From JAGVYF01 sp041650315 (GTDB lineage: Archaea > Nanobdellota > Nanobdellia > Woesearchaeales > JAGVYF01), in NCBI GenBank assembly GCA_041650315.1, contig JBAZLJ010000003.1, positions 1 through 64,000 of the forward strand: a DNA stretch of 64,000 nucleotides, given 5' to 3'. The position numbers and the translations under genes were made by a program. Shown here piece after piece: positions 63,901 through 64,000 of the stretch (its first letter is position 1; the number at the start of each line of letters is the position of its first letter). The notes under the pieces were generated by a model. That model worked only from the letters and a program-made list of their open reading frames with translations, ran no database searches and had not been told where the DNA came from.

Positions 63901-64000
63901 CTAAAAAATACAATGTTTGTCGTAAGGCCTTCCAATGGAGTTTCTTTAGGCATGTACGCTAATGGAATAATCACATGGGGAAAGAGCGGCGTAGATGAAG
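51952..64000 (+). CDS. Giant surface protein, at least 4,016 residues (3' end outside window)
   Basis: ATG at 51952 inside the end of the HTH gene; the frame stays open to the window edge. N-terminal basic residues then a hydrophobic segment (about 16-36). Domains in order by position: Ig-like region (52100-53560), CTLYGNW module (53566-53815), Gly-rich beta-solenoid-like repeats (53830-55500), module (55796-56060), more solenoid repeats (56080-58560), module (58873-59135), then LamG domains at about 59287-59905, 60208-60825, 61420-62100, 62389-63055 and from 63649 on, with CTLYGNW modules at 60994 and 63223 among them. Ig-like linkers of the type APTQNNGTSQT precede LamG domains. Many N-x-S/T sites. 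Adhesin, stalk or predation factor is inferred. Confidence 0.9.
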   Translation, partial: MKPKYIRSQDSVTSKEIFLMVMLIGLLAASMYLGPEITGKVIESGVWIPIEDSGYVNGNALFSNNVNSSLIYNLNGTVTLVTQTRDDFGTLDVYADGMLIDSVDLYSVDVVYDVRKEYNVVSELTLVVSANKNELSTGNYVVVDEVISNATASEESITDQNVTLPEQNTTENETEIIEEPIVPETPAKSGTQYSESALSQQGIEWFTQQGTLNINGNTTVTLSTAVNTSRAFILLSKAAGATYDDEDHLGIYARWLPGIDNQFEIVQFNAGVVNVSWQVIEGEHINVQFGTLTTPNKTATILVSTINAVDLSKSIVIVSGATSNETTTTSTLQDRMWMGNFTSSTELFFQRGTTNEPRSISTLGYFVVEFNDGSIVQQGQIADMIATTQVVNINPVDVTKTWVYHSNTGGISMNQNYVSSLVQNDTALTFGMNSVTSTQKLQYYVITMPGASVQNGSLAIGIAGSSITRLNSYPIIVNQTGLFGSMIAAATIIYANGETRFELMNTTHINVTKTGGTSTTTVRWQAVQFPAQYVLSNQINYTNDALSYLFSVFSPEPGTCTLMGNWSGTWSANETKLVDAGLFNFTSITFPNNDTNYMWNINCTDNYGYQISSSNISFTTSLTYATCPSYATGNWQVLNSYRLNSSVFCDVINVSGTTLTVYQAGVTITANEITLMNTATLDHRANAGTQLYVINVTAGNFTIYSGSKINVNQLGYAAGNGPGYTSVSVGGSYGGLSGGAANTKVYGDIKLPAELGSGSAHGAGGGYVLLNVTDTLTINGTISSDGFSTGSINQEGASGGGILLFVNNFAGNGTITSIGGNGGTGSANEDGGSGGRIAVYYTTDNSKIAYTQMGGNAYYDGGAGTLFLKSSSQSNGDLVIDNSNIPSDYITNGGGYTYINKNYTFDTITIRNKAIMELNSSSNVGIIYTNLNWSSDGKIRDRGNPFAEFTNPIVSIPSGATFIADYARTYSQLQINGTVIHSGHSSTPTYSVNITAGNLTIFPSGSINVNGLGYTMGSGPGVATATNNGGSHGGIGGGQAITTIYDGIIQPLRWGSGGPTGASSHGAGYIFLNVTDTLSINGTITANGNAGSSTRGGASGGGVYIITNRLLGNSTISVLGGTGSGASSYGGGGGRISISYITDNSAISYNILGGTAGASPAGSPGTLFKCAYIAGAESCESSGGVSLNTDFNQTYSANITRTITSSWTNSLVKWNDTGILVLNYTLSGLKASTDYTIYNNSENFSTLTTDGSGLLPNFTVSLGSDHEIIVQDLNADTTAPTVDSLRNYTNDRLTYTFSANSSESSNCTLFGNWSGSWLENETKWDVTANTLFNFTAITFAQDSSNYVWTVNCSDASNNVGWSATNESFTVAEASAPPAINYTDICPDATGTWIVNQSYYLNASVNCDIINITDANTLTVYNTSVTIRANEINIINASVITHRAVSGSNFYQVNITTKNLTMCSTCSINVNSVGYASGTGPGYKLNAGASHGGVGDGASSSYVYGDVKAPVDYGSGGNGAGGGLIFLNVTDTFTVGGTISSNGAASNYGSAGGSIYIIANTLKGSGSITAQGASASVGSGGGRIAIYYTTNTATLTTLASSGRWDSNGAAGTVFMKSASQTNGDLYIDNNNLDAGTYGVDYQIASPGTPLLQNYTYDNIIIRNNGMLAVEPSTGSTYTNLNFSAAGRIRDRGGNFQFVVNRTLIVPGTGVYLADTPRDYDYIELNGTIMHSGPHTATNYSINITTINMTISSTGSLSATGRGYIASTGAGYNSAAGASYGGMGYGSNANYIYGDVKAPVDYGSASANNWGGGKIFLNVSDTLTISGTIAANARTANGDAAGGSVYIITNTLKGTGSITANGITGSAGSGGGRIAVYYTTSTASLTYVAKAGSWDTTGSAGTVFIKSASQPNGDLIIDNGDLTSGTYGVDYVLVSPATYLLQNYTYDNLTIRNAGMLAVEPSTGSTYTTINFSDDGRIRDRGGNFKFVVNRTLIVPAGAVYVADFPRSYDYIELNGTMTHSGPQSSINYSINITTINMTIGPSGLLTATGRGYSGSTGPGYKSGSGASHGGIGVGSNQGYVYGNAVAPVDYGSASGTTGGGGKIFLNVSDTLTINGTIAANGRTTAWDSAGGSVYIITNILKGAGSITANGYTGGAGSGGGRVAVHFTTSTARLNYAAKAGSWDSTGTAGTVFTCQKLAGMESCAQSGNVSVLTALNQSYAFNMSRVINNAWNNTYVTWIDNNTQTLNIANYTVSGLKESTSYSAYNNSVQINTQSTDGSGVLPVFLVMLAANQEILVQEGGVDSTPPTISSLVSYNNDGITYILSTQSSELGTCTLYGNWTGSWSKNETKSVTAAVSFNFTSITFDGTAKNYLWSVNCSDVTGNTAWSATNASFTTRGVSAPILSFTAPTQANGYSQTTTSTEINISMIESDLSRFIYSWNNVNYTLYNDSLVLMFDFDNSSALGESSTKAVDVSRNNDTATLSGTSAITSGKYRGAIEFEGDADTMLLSKNILLSGPWTMCTWSTFPLSASGTGWRTLMRGSDTDHQVIVKSDGLLGMYDNDDGGDNVLCSPSIDTDNYAGWHHLCALGVGTQTKFYIDGVNVCNSSTKGDGLLYSIGNYQLGTQDWGAYLDGFRLWNISLTSADIQKVYASNLYKYDTDKWSFYANETGLGYSTYTYYASAKDTAGDENSTGARTITIASDMVYPAVSFKAPTYANGTSTGNTSIQVNISIQESQLSQFIYSWNNTNTTLYNDSLLAMYNFNNYSAIGDNATYAVDISSYGKNGTLNSGVIVNSTGKYGKAMHFDGSTGVITASPIVPTGARPRSAFAWINRDSTANGGIVGYGTGSNTQLSMLDVISNNLYFSGYNQDLAGSTVLGINTWYFVGYTYNGTHIALYLNGKPEGSLARTLDTGSTNFGIGKDITQNAFPFDGLIDEVMLWNRSLSYAEIQQLYMFNLQKYNSEQWYFYANQTKNATTGLDFGTYTYYGSAKDTSGNENSTDVRTITITIGDSTAPIVDSLKNYTNDRLTYIFSANSSETGTCSLFGNWSGSWAINESKSVTANTLFNFTSITFSYDKNYVWTVNCTDTNSNVGWATNITFITAAAPDTTPPVSSFVAPTQNNGTSQTATSTLINISITESQLSEFVYNWNGTNYTYYNDSLIMAFNFDNVTSIGDNYTTFKDMSRRGNNATGSGITLFPSPYGYSAIGDAGTDAITVADSPSWEIGNSGFTLEFWVNSTANANAYIIPWDMWSGNNGMQLGFKKVGTDYYPYAYLEAAQPHIEDARPCTSVPIPAASMNQWMHMTFVFKPSTYFAIYINGTLNINCSTSIAAGVTPVVRDLKIVGGYYPGNSYTLIGGMDEIRLWNRSLSEAEIVHNYRSNLNKYSATQWSFITNESNLGLGTYTYYGSAKDSSGNENSTDVRTITIASSADTTPPVVSFVAPTQNNGTSQSVTYTAVNISIQESQLKEFIYNWNNTNYTFYNDSLVLMMNLNENSALGETSALAVDVSRASNNGTITNAIFNSAGRYSGAYDFDGDSDYIEVLGDNGLNINETVTMSAWVKFNGETTDGVDPVDQVVFAKESVPDQIQYAIGRRGLGYASPHVLYAWIGQDTYDSLTTLDDNVWYLLTATSDISNVYLYVNGQLSASAAITTPMIGDTSRLLIGGETVYNGWANGTIDEVSIYNRTLSADEISQLYMSNFQKYNSTQWYFYANQTKNATTQLDLGTYTYYGSAKDTSGNENSTGVRTLTIAAADSTAPIVDSLRNYTNNRLTYIFSANSSEAGTCSLFGNWSSAWLVNETKSVTANTLFNFTAITFGYDKNYVWTVNCSDASGNVGWATNITFATAVETDTTPPVLSFVAPTYANASSTQNTSVQVNISIQESQLSQFIYNWNNTNYTFYNDSLVLMYNFDNRSELGENSTRIVDLSKYINNCTVVGAFNSSGKYNGAYAFDGSTTGLSVADSDSLDVTNEVTISVWVYMNSLKNTMFVVRPSNGVSLGMYANGIITWGKSGVDE
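53830..58560 (+). repeat. Five Gly-rich solenoid-like coding repeats
   Basis: Five units of about 0.8-0.9 kb (starting near 54060, 54960, 56300, 57190 and 58060), each with FLNVTDTLTINGTI, a (G/S)GG(R/K)I(A/S)(V/I)YYTT strand and, in four, a GTVFMKSASQ/NGDLxIDN block followed by the AxIRDRG strand. The last three are nearly identical over long stretches, so they duplicated recently. The strand/Gly pattern resembles parallel beta-helix surface proteins. Confidence 0.75.

Overview
The window looks like a piece of an AT-rich archaeal chromosome. The archaeal markers are the ribosome-recycling ATPase ABCE1/RLI, an rpl1-rpl10(P0)-rpl12(P1) operon, a class I (archaeal) CCA-adding enzyme, RNA polymerase subunit N (Rpb10), a family-B DNA polymerase and TATA-box promoters that often sit 26-34 bases before a start codon (leaderless transcripts, several with GTG or TTG starts). 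Very large LamG-rich surface proteins with compact, overlapping housekeeping genes suggest a DPANN-type lineage (Woesearchaeota/Pacearchaeota-like). That placement is inference; no rRNA is present.

Layout. (1) 1-21.4 kb: cell-surface region. It holds the 3' part of a giant LamG protein (over 3,370 residues), three tandem copies of a two-gene cassette (secreted domain protein plus single-pass membrane protein), a 1,799-residue Asp/Cys-rich membrane protein and an M29-like metallopeptidase homologue. The third cassette and the last two genes overlap or abut as one operon. (2) 21.4-32 kb: housekeeping genes, namely a short nucleotide-sugar dehydrogenase-like protein, CCA-adding enzyme, TrmI, RLI, an FmrO/RmtB-like methyltransferase, a coiled-coil protein, the L1/P0/P1 operon, a P-loop kinase-like protein and an MnmC-like methyltransferase. 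(3) 32-47 kb: PolB, AlkD-like protein, RpoN, IMP dehydrogenase family, several coiled-coil/winged-helix proteins beside arrays of short repeats, a second surface protein and a serine recombinase; it includes a ~0.9 kb gene-free, repeat-rich block. (4) 47-51.5 kb: PAC2 protein, Mth938-like protein, tRNA-Gly(UCC), YdbC/PC4-like protein, PIG-L deacetylase plus GT4 glycosyltransferase, and a small methyltransferase. (5) 51.7-64 kb: a small sigma-region-4-like HTH gene overlapping the start of a giant surface protein of at least 4,016 residues that runs off the window.

The most unusual content is non-coding. Seven intergenic elements fall into three families (A: three copies, B: two, C: two), each about 115-165 nt. 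Each is closed by a long terminal stem, and paired positions change together between copies. Family A also has a kink-turn-like junction. A further ~360 nt AT/GC-contrasting segment at 32.0-32.4 kb has a TATA box and terminator consistent with a minus-strand RNA. Separately, two paralogous coiled-coil/winged-helix genes each have a dense array of (G/A)GACT motifs directly downstream, suggesting a DNA-binding protein with its own site.

The surface genes share modules across the window: a ~90-residue domain with a CTLYGNW signature occurs 11 times in three proteins, and the cassette proteins resemble the C-terminal domain of the first giant protein.
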